Source of the DNA: Thunnus maccoyii | Lineage: Eukaryota > Chordata > Actinopteri > Scombriformes > Scombridae | NCBI RefSeq assembly: GCF_910596095.1 | Contig: NC_056545.1 | Span: 2,030,001 to 2,094,000, forward strand | DNA length: 64,000 nt | Direction of reading: 5' to 3' | Part shown: positions 1 to 11,031 of the stretch, piece after piece | Position numbering within the stretch: the first letter of the stretch is position 1 | Layout: each line of letters begins with the position of its first letter | Made by a program: the position numbers and the translations under genes | The notes under the pieces: generated by a model | The model's database searches: none | Seen by the model: only the letters and a program-made list of their open reading frames with translations | What the model was told of the DNA's origin: nothing

Positions 1-230
1 CGTTAGCTTCGGTCTGAGGTAGTGGGGCGTGTTTCCAGAGCATGACCCTGCACTCCTTATCTGGACCATAAGCTGCAACTCTGGACTTCAAACCGGCTCC
101 AATATAAACAAACAGGTGACGTCACACCTCGCTATGTTTTTATCTTTATATACAGGCTATGCTCCAAACAGAGTCCGGCTACACTTGAAGGTGACGTCAG
201 AAATGCTGCAACCATGAGTGTGATTGACCG
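1..230. repeat. Dispersed fish repeat fragment
   Basis: This stretch resembles a common, non-coding percomorph repeat: GTGACGTCA occurs twice and a TTTATATACAGGCTATG-like end is present. A related piece recurs near 35130-35310. The short open frame inside it has no recognisable protein features. The family is not named because I recognise it only by general resemblance. Confidence 0.35.
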
Positions 231-1380
231 AATGACCTGCCAATCAAGGCAAACCTACAAAATCCTGCTTCTCTTTAAAAATATATGTTGGATTTTAGAA
301 ACATTGAAAGTGAGATGCAAGGAACTGTGCATAAATCAAATATTCACTTTGTAATTTTAGAGATTTTTTTGTTTTGATTTGTTTTTTTTTGCATTCACTT
401 CAGTGCAGTCAGGGTTGTTTAGAGCAGCATCTAGTGGCCGTTACAGAGACTGCAGTGTAGTTTCTGTGCTGAGTCTTCAATTTAGCTGTTCTCTCCTCTT
501 TCCCAACTTGGAAACTTAGTTTATTTAAAGCTTCAGCCAGCAGCTCTTGTAAGTAACTTTGTTGGTTAGTCATTCACAAAAACAAATTCCCAAAACTTTA
601 GTCTGTGTCTGTTGGATGCAAAACGAGTCTGACTACCGCATTGCTGTTTGCCAAACCACAGAGTCCACATCAAATCATCAAATTATAACTTACTGAGTAA
701 ATGTTAGAGAAGTTAAGAATGTGGATACATTTCATTGTGACATTAAAAAAAAGATTTAATGTTTTAAATTAAACATACAGTGTAGTAAGAGTAAGAAATA
801 CTGTGTTATTATGATTTGTCTAAACATAAGAGCTCAAAATGTCCAACTGAAAACTTAATGTAGAATGTTTTTTTTTCAATGAAATAAATAAAAATCAGTG
901 CGAGTTGGTACACAAGTCCAAAACCCCAAAATATTCAGTTTATTATCATATAGTGACATTTGAGAAGCTGGAACCAATGACTCCTGACAGTTGATTAATG
1001 GTTACAGCTCTAATGCATACACACTTTCACTTAGTAAAGGATCTGAATACTTCTTTCAGTGCAAGTACAAAGGTTTTATCAGCAAAGTAGTAAGTAATCA
1101 AAAATAAAAGTATCAGAATGACTCTTTTCTGTTGTAGATGGTCAAAATAAAGATAATTTTAACTACTTTATATAATGCAGTTTTGATCCTCAAAGTGACT
1201 CCAGCTGTCAGATATATGTTGTGCAGTAAAAAGTGCAATATTTGCCTCTGAATGTAGTGAAGTAGAGATTTGCATTCAATGGAAATACTCAAGTTAAGTA
1301 CCTAAAAGCTGTGGCAGTATTCACTCATGAAATGAATAAAACAGACCTGACTGTTATAGTTATTTTTTTCCCCAGAAACT
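231..1380. other. Intergenic, AT-rich, nothing recognised
   Basis: AT-rich sequence with short T and A runs. I see no open frame with family features, no RNA gene and no clear transposon ends. Confidence 0.5.
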
Positions 1381-1516
1381 TTGCATTTAACTTTGTAAAG
1401 TGGGAGAACCGGAAACTGCAGCTTTTACAAACCAGCTCTATTGAAGCAGAAGAGTCCCTTTAAAAACCCTGAAACGTCCCGGAGAGAACAGAAAGAAGTG
1501 ATTCATTCAGACTCAC

Positions 1517-1640
1517 CGTGGAAGCTGAAGAGTAGCAGCTCGGCTCAGTTTCTCTGTTTCCTTGTTTCACTTTGCTGCAGCTTAGATTTTCTCTGGATCT
1601 CCAGCTCTGCTGCTGTAAAGGGGAGGAGGAGCCCATACTA
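1517..1640 (-). other. Candidate non-coding first exon of a gene off the left edge
   Basis: Read on the minus strand, a GC-richer, purine-rich stretch ends in CCACG followed by GTGAGTC, a near-ideal splice donor, at 1517/1516. It has no long open frame. This looks like a 5' untranslated first exon whose next exons would lie left of the window. The alternative is a chance donor inside a repeat. No function can be inferred. Confidence 0.3.
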
Positions 1641-1887
1641 GAATTTGAACCCTGGTGTTGAATGTAGGTCTGAGAAAAAAGAGAAGAAGAGGAGTGGAGG
1701 AGGAGTGTGAGGCCTCAGAAAAGTTTTCAGACCCACGTGTATAATTTTACAACCTGAAAAGATTTTACTTAGTAATTAAATAAATCTGTTCAAGATGGTT
1801 GTATATCCTTGAGGCACTAACTCTAAACTTTTTCATTTGTTTATGTGAAGTTGTTTCTAGTGTGTGTTAAACCAGCATTCAGGTGTC

Positions 1888-2342
1888 TGTAATCATTCCT
1901 CCTGTTCATACTGGATATTAAAAGATCCTTCAAATGTGCTTTCAATGGAAGTGATTGAGGCCAAAATCCACAGTGTGTCCACACAGTCGTTTAAAAGTCT
2001 GTGTGAAGCTTATATTGAGCTTCAGCAGTCTGAGTTAGTCATATCAAGTGGATATCTGACACATTTACAGTCTTTTTAGCATCAAATTCCCTCTTTGTGT
2101 TTCCTCGGACAGTGTTTCCCTGTTGAGCTGCAGGTGGAAGTATAGTAACAAAAAGAGGAACTTTGGCACTAAAAAGACTGTAACGTTGAAAGATATCTAC
2201 TTGATTTGACTCATTTGGACGCTGAAACTTCATATTAGCTTCAGATAAACTTTTAAATACATTTTGTCCTCCATCACTTCCATTGTAAGGTCATTATGAA
2301 GGGATCTTCTAATGGTCAGTATGAACAGGAGGAATGATTACA
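1888..2342. mobile_element. Palindromic non-autonomous DNA element (MITE-like)
   Basis: The two ends are inverted copies: GTAATCATTCCTCCTGTTCA at the left and its complement ending GGAATGATTAC at the right. The inner parts (pieces around AGTCTTTTTAG and its complement) are also inverted, so most of the element can fold on itself. It encodes no transposase. I recognise it as a common percomorph repeat type, but target duplications are not clear. Confidence 0.6.
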
Positions 2343-3800
2343 GCAAGAAAAACAGCTTTAATGTTCATTTAGGCTCCTGACTGTTGGTTTAAGACACACT
2401 TTTATTTTCTTTTTACAGTTAATCTCCCCCCAAAAACGATATAATTGAACATCAATCAAACATAAAGCAGGAAAGGACGGAGCTCTTTGCAAAGATTGAA
2501 ATACAAGTCTGTATAACTCTCTACCTGTACGTGCTGTAGGACTGTTTACTGTTAATACTACAGTTATTGTGCATTAATAATGCAGTTTACACAGCATTTA
2601 AAATACAATTTCACTACTATTTCATTACAAGTTGTTGTTTGATGTATATTCAGTATAATTATAATTTTGTTTTGGTTGATATATTATTATTGTATTGTTA
2701 TGATAATAATAATATAATAACAATACAATAACAAAATTAAAATCTTGAAATGTGATGTGTTAGATCAGAAGCAGGTGAATTCATCTCTGTATTTGTAAAA
2801 AATATTTCATGCTTTTATGTTGTTTGCAGACTTCTGCAGTAATAAAATATGAATCAGGCCTGTAAATTTAATAGTTTCTCAGTCAGGAGTCCTGAAGGTT
2901 CAAGGTTCAGCTTTATTGTTATTATACAAAACAGGATTTCACAATGAAACAAAAAAAAAAAAAAAAAAAGGCAATAAAACAGAACAAAGTATCACTAAAA
3001 GAAGAAATAAAACAGGAAAAGCTATATTATATTTACAAGGAATATACAGTCACATACTGTATAAACATATGAATAATATATATGTATATATGCTGTATAC
3101 ACGCAAATGTTTTTGACAGTATGTTCAAGATTAATGGAATATGCAAATTATAGTGCAAAAAAGCTAATTGACATGAGTAGACCAAAAATATTAGAATAGG
3201 ATTGAACAGCTCACTTTAAACATTAGCCAACATAAATGTTTTCCTCTTAACTGAAGACCAAACGCTGGTGTGTCTGTGAAGAAAGGAGGTGAAAAGTCAG
3301 ATTCTTCTTCTGTGGTTGAAACCTCCCCCAGAAAGAAAAATGTAAGTTCAAAGAAGCATCAAGGTCAAAATGTCCCAGTTATCAGGGATAGAGTGGTTTC
3401 CTCTCTGAACCGATGTTTCCTGTCACTCTCTGGACTGAAGAGAATGAAGGCAAAATGTATTTTTTTTTTCTTTTTTGAATTTAACTTTAATGTGACAAAA
3501 GTGTGACATAAAAGGTGAAACATTAGTCAAAGAATATGAAAAGAAAAACATGAGACCAAAAGAGAAAGAAAATTAAAAAAACATGTGTTGACTTCAAGAG
3601 AAAACAATGATGATGTGATGTAGAAACTATGTGATGTGTGTTTGTACACGTCTGTGTGCATTATAACACGTATGTTGACTGTGTCGATGTGTGTGGACGT
3701 GAGGAGGGAGGTGTATGACAATGTGATGAAGCTGAGCTGTTCTACACAGCAAAAGAAAAAAATAACATTAAAAAACAACAACAATCATAACAATTAAAGC
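2343..3800. other. Intergenic with small repeats
   Basis: Contains an AT-rich inverted repeat at about 2687-2732 (ATTGTATTGTTAT and complement), a retroposon-like tail at 2895-2960 (CAAGGTTCAGCTTTATTG, then an A-run of about 18) and purine-rich low-complexity DNA. The open frames here show no protein family features. Confidence 0.45.
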
Positions 3801-4265
3801 TGCAAGCAGTGTTGGTCGGGACCTCGCACTCTGGCTCGTCAGGACCAGATCATTTCACTTTTTAAAAATGAGGGATATTTCTTACAAGTGTGGTGTGCTT
3901 TTATTTTATATTTTCTCCTCGGAGGAGATAGCGTTTGTTCGGGGTTCAAAATTGGAGCAAAGTCTTATTTTGAAAGTCTGATTGTGGACTTCCTGTTGGA
4001 TTTAGGTCAGGGTCAGGGGTGTCAGTGTATGATTTGTAGGTCTTGATGAGATATATAATTGAGTTTTGGTTTGATGTCTCTATGACATTCCTACGGGCCG
4101 TGGCGGCCATTTTAGTTACATAGGTGGCGCTAGAGAGCGCATTTTGGCACTTTGGGGGTTAATTTTTACATTTTATCAAATTTTTCACCAGACCTGATGT
4201 GTGTGCCAAATTTGGTGAGTTTTTGAGCATGTTTAGGGGGTCAAATTTAGATGTGATGTGGTGTG
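3800..4265. repeat. Dispersed repeat of the 'GCTGCAAGCAG' type
   Basis: Starts with AAAGCTGCAAGCAGTGTTGG and contains GGCGCTAGAGAGCGC and GTGTGCCAAATTTGGTGA. These are hallmarks of a very common fish interspersed repeat that carries no protein. It abuts an L2 LINE fragment on its right. A related stretch with CCAAATTTGGTGATGA is at 28290-28800. Confidence 0.5.
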
Positions 4266-4309
4266 TGAAGCCCTTAGGCTTATTATGGGTCGGCCCTCTA
4301 CCTTATTGG

Positions 4310-5222
4310 CTCGCTAGCAATAGCCAGGGAAGGACGCCAACAGGACAACAAAGGCTTGGACCAGAACCCAGGGTCTCCTGCGAGATGAGAAAGCACAAAA
4401 AAATTCTGGGGAAGAAGCAAAGTTAGTGACATGCATTGATGTTACATGAATGCATACAGATGGAGAGGAAGAGGAGGAGAGAGGAGCTCAGTGCATCATG
4501 GGAAGTCCCCCAGTAGTCTAGGCCTATAGCAGCATAACTAAGGGCTGATCCAAGGCGAGCCTGGTCGGCCCTAACTATAAGCTTTATCAAAAAGGAAAGT
4601 TTTAAGCCTACTCTTAAACATAGAGAGGGTGTCTGCACCCCGGACCCGAATCTGGAAGATGGTTCCACAGGAGAGGAGCCTGATAGCTGAAGGCTCTGCC
4701 TCCCATTCTACTTTTAAAGACTGTAGGAACCACCAGTAAGCTGCATACTGGGAGCGCAGTGTTCCAGTGGGATAATACGGTATTATGAGCTCTTCAAGAT
4801 ATGATGGTGTCTGACCGTTAAGGGCTTTGTAAGTTAGGAGAAGGATTTTAAATTCTATTCTAGATTTTACAGGAAGCCAATGCAGCAAAGTTAAAATGGG
4901 AGAAATGTGATCTCTTTTTCTAGTTTTAGTCAGAACACATGCAGCTGCATTCTGGACCAGCTGGAGAGTCTTTAGAGACTTGTTAGGGCAGCCTGATAAT
5001 AAGGAATTGCAATAATCCAGCCTAGAAGTAACAAATGCATGGACTAGTTTTTCTGCATATTTTTGGGACAGGATGTGCCTGATTTTTGAGATATTACTTA
5101 AGTGAAACGAGGTAGTCTTTGAAATTTGATTTATGTGGGAGTTAAAGGACATATCCTGATCAAAGATAACTCCCAGATTCCTTATGGTGGTGCTGGAGAC
5201 CAGGGTAATGCCATTACCCTGG
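4310..5222 (-). mobile_element. L2-clade LINE, 5' truncated 3' end
   Basis: The minus strand encodes the end of a LINE reverse transcriptase ORF: NLGVIFDQD, then FVTSRLDYCNSLLSG, LVQNAAACVLT, LHWLPVKSRIEFKILLLTYKAL and FKSRLKTFLFDKAYS, the typical C-terminal block of L2 (Maui-like) elements in fish. The main frame runs 5152 to 4571 and slips near the C terminus, so it is inactive. The 3' untranslated tail runs to about 4310 and matches the tails of the copies at 48.67-52.3 kb and 58.7-59.0 kb. The endonuclease and catalytic RT parts are absent. Confidence 0.85.
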
Positions 5223-5600
5223 CTTTTATTAACTCATAAAACTAATAATACCCAGTTGAAACAGAGTCAAGTGAGTAATCTTCTCTTGAATTGTCAAATG
5301 ACGGGCGGCTGATGGAAAAACACACTGTTTCATTTTATTTGCTGACTTTTTGGAAATTTTCTTCATGAGGGTTGTGCAATATGTCAGCATCGTCAGTATG
5401 TGTATATGTGTAAACTGTGTATGTGTATGGAAGCCAAGTGCTGCTAAGATGCTGACATTTCTGTTTTTTTACTATGTAGTATGTTTGACTTTATCTTCTG
5501 TGGAACTGCAGGACAGAGTCACAACAAATTTCCCTACAGGGACATTAAAGTATATCTTATCTTATCTTATCTTATCTTATCTTATCTTATCTTATCTTTC
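5223..5600 (+). repeat. Retroposon-like tail ending in a TTATC microsatellite
   Basis: CAAATTTCCCTACAGGGACATTAAAGTATA leads into about nine tandem copies of a TTATC unit (about 5553-5597). A stable 'fixed sequence plus pentamer' end is typical of the 3' end of fish LINE or SINE copies. The upstream body is not assignable. Confidence 0.45.
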
Positions 5601-6290
5601 CTGTGGTGCTTGCTTGAGACAATAAAAATAAACTTGATCATTAAGTATTTCTAATGTTGACATCACTGCTGCTGTCAAATGATCTTTAATATTAACATGA
5701 TGAAAAATGGATTATGTTGATAATGTTGCTTCAGTGAAGCCGTGCAGTGTCGTCTTGTGACCAGCAGATGGAGCCACAGTCAAACCAAATGTGCTGCTGG
5801 GAACTGATCAAACACTTGATATCACATATGACATTTACTCTTCTTTCTGTAAAATATACTGTAGACAAAGTATAACAGTAAAACTCAACTTTTTGTATCT
5901 TAAGTACAACTTTATTTAACAGGTAAAATTTGTAAATTTACACTTTTCTTTTTAACTCTAAAGAAATTGAATAAAACCGACTGGCCAACAAAAGATGACG
6001 AATGAATAAATGAATGAATAAAAATGAAAGTTAAGAAGTTTCATATAACAAACTGGACAAGTAATTATATTAGTAAAGACAAAACAAAGATATCTTGTTG
6101 GCCTTTTAAACAATCCTGGCTCTCTCAATTAATGTACGGAAAAAAACTTGTTTCTTCTCTCTTGTCCTCCTTGTCTTGTCATCAACTCTGTTCCTCTGTA
6201 ACACACAAATCACACACCAAACACATGCATCTTCGTAACTTTTAGCCTAGTTACGTTAAGGATTTTAATGTCGTCTAGTACATGTGTGGT
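5601..6290. other. Intergenic, nothing recognised
   Basis: AT-rich unique-looking DNA. No supported gene, RNA or transposon end. Confidence 0.45.
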
Positions 6291-6979
6291 CAGCCTGGTC
6301 GCCAGGATAAAACGTTGGCACTGTACGTTTCTGCAAAACCACAGAAACGTTGAATATCTACGTTTCAACACGTGAAATACGTAGCATATTAACATTTCAA
6401 CAAAACGTATCATATGAAAATGTCAACAAAATGTATTATATCAACATTTCTAAAGTGACGTAGTTCACATGTGATCTATATGAGTTGATTTTTCCTATAT
6501 AGGAGGAGGAGGGGCAGGTGGATGGTTAGTAAGTTTGTTGGCAGCAAGTTGGAAATCAGCATCGAATACGGTTTGAGACCACCTCAAAACTCAAACCAAT
6601 GTCCGCTTTCAACCGACAAAAGCGGGTGTTTTCAGTGAGACGTCAGGACATTTGCAGCCGTTTTTCTGGCGAGAAAACCGTCTTTTTTTAGTGAGACATC
6701 GGCCGTTTTTATTTTATTTTTTATTTTTATGTTAACCCAAACCATGATCTTTCCCTAACCCTAACCAAGTGGTCTTTGTGCCTAAACCTAACCAGACCTG
6801 AACCACAGCGTTGTCACACCATAAAACATCATTATTCAACGGGTAGAAATGTTAATATATGCTACGTTTGTAGAAATGTTGATATGATACGTATCACACG
6901 TGTTGAAACATAGATATTCAACGTTTCTGTGGTTTGCAGAAATGTTCAATGCCAATGTTTTCTTCTGGCGACTGGGTTG
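6291..6979. mobile_element. Non-autonomous DNA element with long terminal inverted repeats
   Basis: About 150 bp at the left (from CAGCCTGGTCGCCAGGATAA) reappears inverted at the right end (ending TTCTGGCGACTGGGTTG). Both arms contain CCACAGAAACGTTGAATATC or its complement. The centre holds short telomere-like CCCTAACCCTAACC and CCTAAACCTAACC runs. No transposase is encoded. Superfamily and target duplication could not be decided by eye. Confidence 0.65.
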
Positions 6980-8466
6980 CTTTAGAAACAAGCCCAAAAA
7001 CACGCAGCCCGCAACTACCAATGTTTGTGAGGGACTTTACACAAAAACAAGCCTAAAGTCACTTATAATAAGTGAAGCTTACAACTGTGGTCAATAAGTG
7101 TCCCGAAACGACTTCATGTTCAATCAAGGACGACTTAACACTTCCATGTGTTGTTCTGGAAATCATTTACCAACCACGTATTCAGTCCTTTCACTGGGAG
7201 ATTCTGTTTCAAAACTTTTATCACGGCCACTGACTCACACACGCTTGTGGCTGAAATGTCATTTTGCTGATGTTCTGTTTTCAGTTTCCACATACTCTTG
7301 TTTTTTTCTTTTGATCTGTGGTGCGTTTGTTGTTTGCAACACGTTAATTTACAACAGGTCTGACACAGAAATGAAGACAAAATGACCTTTACATATTAAT
7401 AAAACTTACAAGACAGGTGATTGATTTTATTTGATTTTAGGTTTAATATCTGTGCAAGAGTTTGACCGGTAAAATAAACTGCTCCTGTGTCTGTTCTCTT
7501 CTTCTGATCAGAACAGAAAAAACTTGCAGCCGACTTGGAAGTTTCAGATGTTCCACGGAACATAAATATGATGAAGAAGTTATGGCAAAAAACAAAACAA
7601 AGTCCTCTCAGCTTCATTGGTGCTGGAAAGAGAAAATCTAATATAAAGCAAAAAAAAGTTTAATTCCATTATGTTGGAGTCAAATCCTCCAGATCTGCCG
7701 CTCGTCACATCTCTACTCTTGTGTTTCCAGATGTCACATCTGCCTGCAGTGAATCAACTTCTTGTGCAAGAGGCTCAAAAGTAATTATGGGTTTCTGTGT
7801 CAGTGTTTGTGTTTCTGTATGCATCCAAACAAATCATAACAACAGTCTACTTAGAGGATTTAGTGGATCTATACTTCCTGGACACAAAAAACAGACATGT
7901 AGCCACATCTGCTGCGACATCCGGAAACCTTTGCTAAGTGAAAACCAGAACTCCCTCAAATCTGGAACATGGTGGACAGAAAAAAAAGACAGAAAAGTCT
8001 TGCTTTAGCACCTCGTCTGGTAGTTTGAATAAACGCTTTACAGACCTGAATAACCTGCAGAAGCTTGTTGCTCCTTCCGTCTGAATTCACACTGCGCCCT
8101 ACGATGACGTTCGTTACCACGTTGGCCATTTCATGCAGAGAAGTTGCTGTAATTTAGCGGAATTGCAAGCTCTCACAAATATTGAGGAGATTTCTTGAAT
8201 TTGTCTTAATTAGCGATCACAAAATTGCAATTGACTGATATATGTACGGCTCAGATGTTAGCCTGTTAATGTTGGCTTTGTCAGTCGGTTAATTCAGCTA
8301 GCTTAGCATCAGTTCTACCTGCAGTTATTAGCTGTAGATAACAACTCATCTCTACAGACGCCATAGATGCATCATGGGGATGTAACATACCTAGGTAAAA
8401 TAAGTCCTTGAGGTCTTGAGTTTTATTTATCAAATGAAAGAAAAGAAAAGAATAAATAATTCATGG
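6980..8466. other. Intergenic, nothing recognised
   Basis: Several short open frames on both strands, none with a signal of a known family. No clear repeat ends. Confidence 0.4.
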
Positions 8467-8474
8467 CTCCATAG

Positions 8475-9102
8475 TAGGGAGTAGTGATGTGCCCGAATAC
8501 AAATACGTTGTTCAGCAAAGCATGAATAGTTTAATTTTTAAAAATTATTTGTTTTTGGGAAGAAAAAAACCCAATGTCAAATACCAGACGCACATTTCCT
8601 AATTTGACATTTGACATTTGGATAAAGCTGAGCTACTGACACATGCTAAGTGCTCTCAAGAGATTCTCCACAACCTGTTGTTCCCCTTCTTCTTTACACA
8701 AAGTTAGGTTGTAAAAAATAGGCAACAAATGAAAAGTGCAACGCAATATTTGCCTTTGAAGTTCTTCCCTACACATTACACAGTGTGCTGCCTCTGTGTT
8801 ATGGGTGTATAAATAGTTAGAGGTCTGTCTGCAATGAGGCGATGAGTAAAGTTTTAGTTCAGTAATCAGCACAGTCGTCTATGATCTGGGAGACTCCAGT
8901 TAAAGACCTGGTGTGGGGACCTCCTTCATAAGGTAGTTTATTCATTGACACTTATTGTAACACTTTAATTTTCTAAAATTAAAAGCGTAATAAAAACAAA
9001 AGGTTTTTAAGCCTCTCTCCACTTTTATTTGAATACAAATACAAATAATTTTGCCGCCTCAACAAATACAAATACAAATACTGGGCTCTCTGCACATCCC
9101 TA
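8475..9102. mobile_element. Non-autonomous hAT-type transposon, copy 1
   Basis: Begins TAGGGAGTAGTGATGTGC and ends GCACATCCCTA, so the tips are inverted TAGGG-type ends as hAT elements have. It is flanked by a perfect 8-bp target duplication CTCCATAG (8467-8474 and 9103-9110), the length hAT transposases make. Inside are characteristic GAATACAAATAC arrays near both ends and, at about 8815-8935, a tRNA-like segment. No transposase is encoded. It shares ends with the copies at 43998-44425 and 44995-45396. Confidence 0.85.
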
Positions 9103-9110
9103 CTCCATAG

Positions 9111-9885
9111 ACCCTCCAGGTACATGCTGTTCGTTTAACTGCCTACCTTCAGTATATAAGGTACCCATAGTGTTACCTACCGTAATTCTCACAAAACTAA
9201 AATAAAATAAAATAAAATACCAGTAAACTAAATATACTAAACAGACAAATAATGAAACTAGTAACTATCAAAAGAAAATACTGTTGAAATCTGGTCTAAA
9301 TAAAGCAAATATCTACATTTTCTGTATAGATAAATAAAATAATTAGCTTAATTTGTGAAACCCCTCAAAATTTTAAATTTGAGGTCTTCAGGGGGCCCTG
9401 TGGGAGAACCCTGTATTTCACACAAAATGTTAACTAGTGAACTCTGGAAACTTATGTGTCATTCTCGTGTTTTTTGAAGTTCAGTGTGTTTGTTTGTTGT
9501 TGGAAGTTCTTTCAGCTGTTTTATGTTGGAAACTCGGGGGACTACACTGCCTTCTAATGGCCCACCAGTTTCACCAGTTTCATCACTGTGTGTTCCAGTT
9601 AACCACAACAGCCAGTAATGAGTGTTAATGCTTCTGAAACGAATGTAATCATTAATGAGGTCCACTGTGAGCTGCTTCCTAACAAAACACTTATTAACAG
9701 TTTCTGATGGTAATTAACCCTCTGGGAGCAAAGAGCAATAGATGTTTATCAGTGATTACAGGAGGCGGTAGTGAAAGCTCCTGGGATCCACAATGACTCA
9801 CTTCACTATCACTGACTGATGATCCTCTGGCTGTTTTACAACATACTCTGACAAACTCACCTGCACTGCATCCAAAAAAAAAAAT
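9111..9885. other. Intergenic with an AAAAT microsatellite
   Basis: A short AAAAT run lies at about 9200-9220. No gene or transposon end is otherwise supported. Confidence 0.4.
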
Positions 9886-11031
9886 CTAGAAACAGCTCAA
9901 TCTGATAGAAAATCACTAAAGGTTTAGTGAAACACCAAAAACGCCTCTAGAAAATAACAAAGGGTTATGAAGAAGTTCATCAAAATATATCAAATAGTGT
10001 AACCCCCCCCCCCACATGAAGTGCGCCGTTCTGTGAAGCCAGTCTGACATAGTGGCCAAACCATGTAATTACAGCTTCCGGGTCCGTCACCTGATGCACC
10101 ACACTGGCCCAAAAAGTTTCCTGCACACAATTATTGAAAAAGGAGCAGCTGTAAAATGGTGATTACATTTATTTGAGCGTCACAACCCCCTCGAAATGAC
10201 TCATTTTATTATTCGGCCCAATGACATTTGAAAAGTCTAGAAGAGCCGCACGATTAAATGATTTTATCCCCATTCAGGTGAACAAGGAGCCAAACAGAAG
10301 TTAGCCAGCAGAAATGAGGAAACATGAGCAACATCCGGGTAATTTCTTAACAGCAGGAAGCTGATTTTTTGGCTTTATGCGCAACTAAGCAACTTCCATA
10401 GGAACGAACGGGGTGCCATGTTTGAGTCTTGTATCCAGTTCTTCTTAATACATCCATGGTTTGGAGTTGAGCTAGCAGTTTCAGTCTGCTTCCAGTCTTT
10501 GTGCTAAGCTAGGCTAAACACAGAGATGAGAAAACATGATGACTTTGTAAAATATGCACCTTGGTGAAACCCTGTCTTCTTTCAACTTAATAAGAAAATG
10601 TTAATTAATGTATTTGGTTGATACTTGAATGTTGATACTGAGAATATCAGTAAAATGTTTTTTTTCGACAAAACATCCAACAGAAACAGTTTTGTGGTTG
10701 TTTGGACTCTTAGCTTAAAGAAAGATCATGGTCTTGGTTTCATACAAAAGGAATCTGCAGTGACTTGAAGCAGAATGTGTTGAGCATTTAACCAAAACCA
10801 GCATCTTTAACTAATCTGAACCAAAGTGTAATAAATTTTGAATAAATTTTGTTATGCATCATTGACAGCTCTCTCTGCTGTCAATGATGCATAACAAAAT
10901 TTATTCAAAATTTATTACACTATTTGATATATTTTGATGAACTTCTTCATAACCCTTTGTTATTTTCTAGAGGCGTTTTTGGTGTTTCATTAAGCCTTCA
11001 GTGATTTTCTATCAGATTGAGCTGTTTCTAG
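9886..11031. mobile_element. Fold-back DNA element split by an insertion
   Basis: The outer arms are inverted copies: CTAGAAACAGCTCAATCTGA at the left and its complement at the right, continuing for about 115 bp. The inner arms, 10826-10868 and 10878-10920, are a perfect 43-bp inverted repeat around a 9-base loop CTCTCTCTG. Without the insertion at 10003-10824, the two parts would form one nearly unbroken palindrome with arms of about 155 bp. No protein is encoded. Confidence 0.75.
10003..10824. mobile_element. 822-bp insertion inside the fold-back element
   Basis: The left arm of the palindrome is interrupted exactly here. AGTGTAA occurs on both sides (9996-10002 and 10825-10831), as expected of a target duplication of 6-7 bp. 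The insert starts with a run of about 11 C and carries GTCTTTGTGCTAAGCTAGGCT, a piece I recognise from common fish repeats. It has no coding signal, and its class is undecided. Confidence 0.55.

Noticed and set aside
3270-3506. Basic, serine/lysine-rich 78-codon frame
   Set aside because: Low-complexity purine-rich DNA; no family features.
8815-8935. A tRNA gene
   Set aside because: Only an A-box-like stretch is convincing. The B box is poor, no clover-leaf closes, and the segment is part of a transposon copy.
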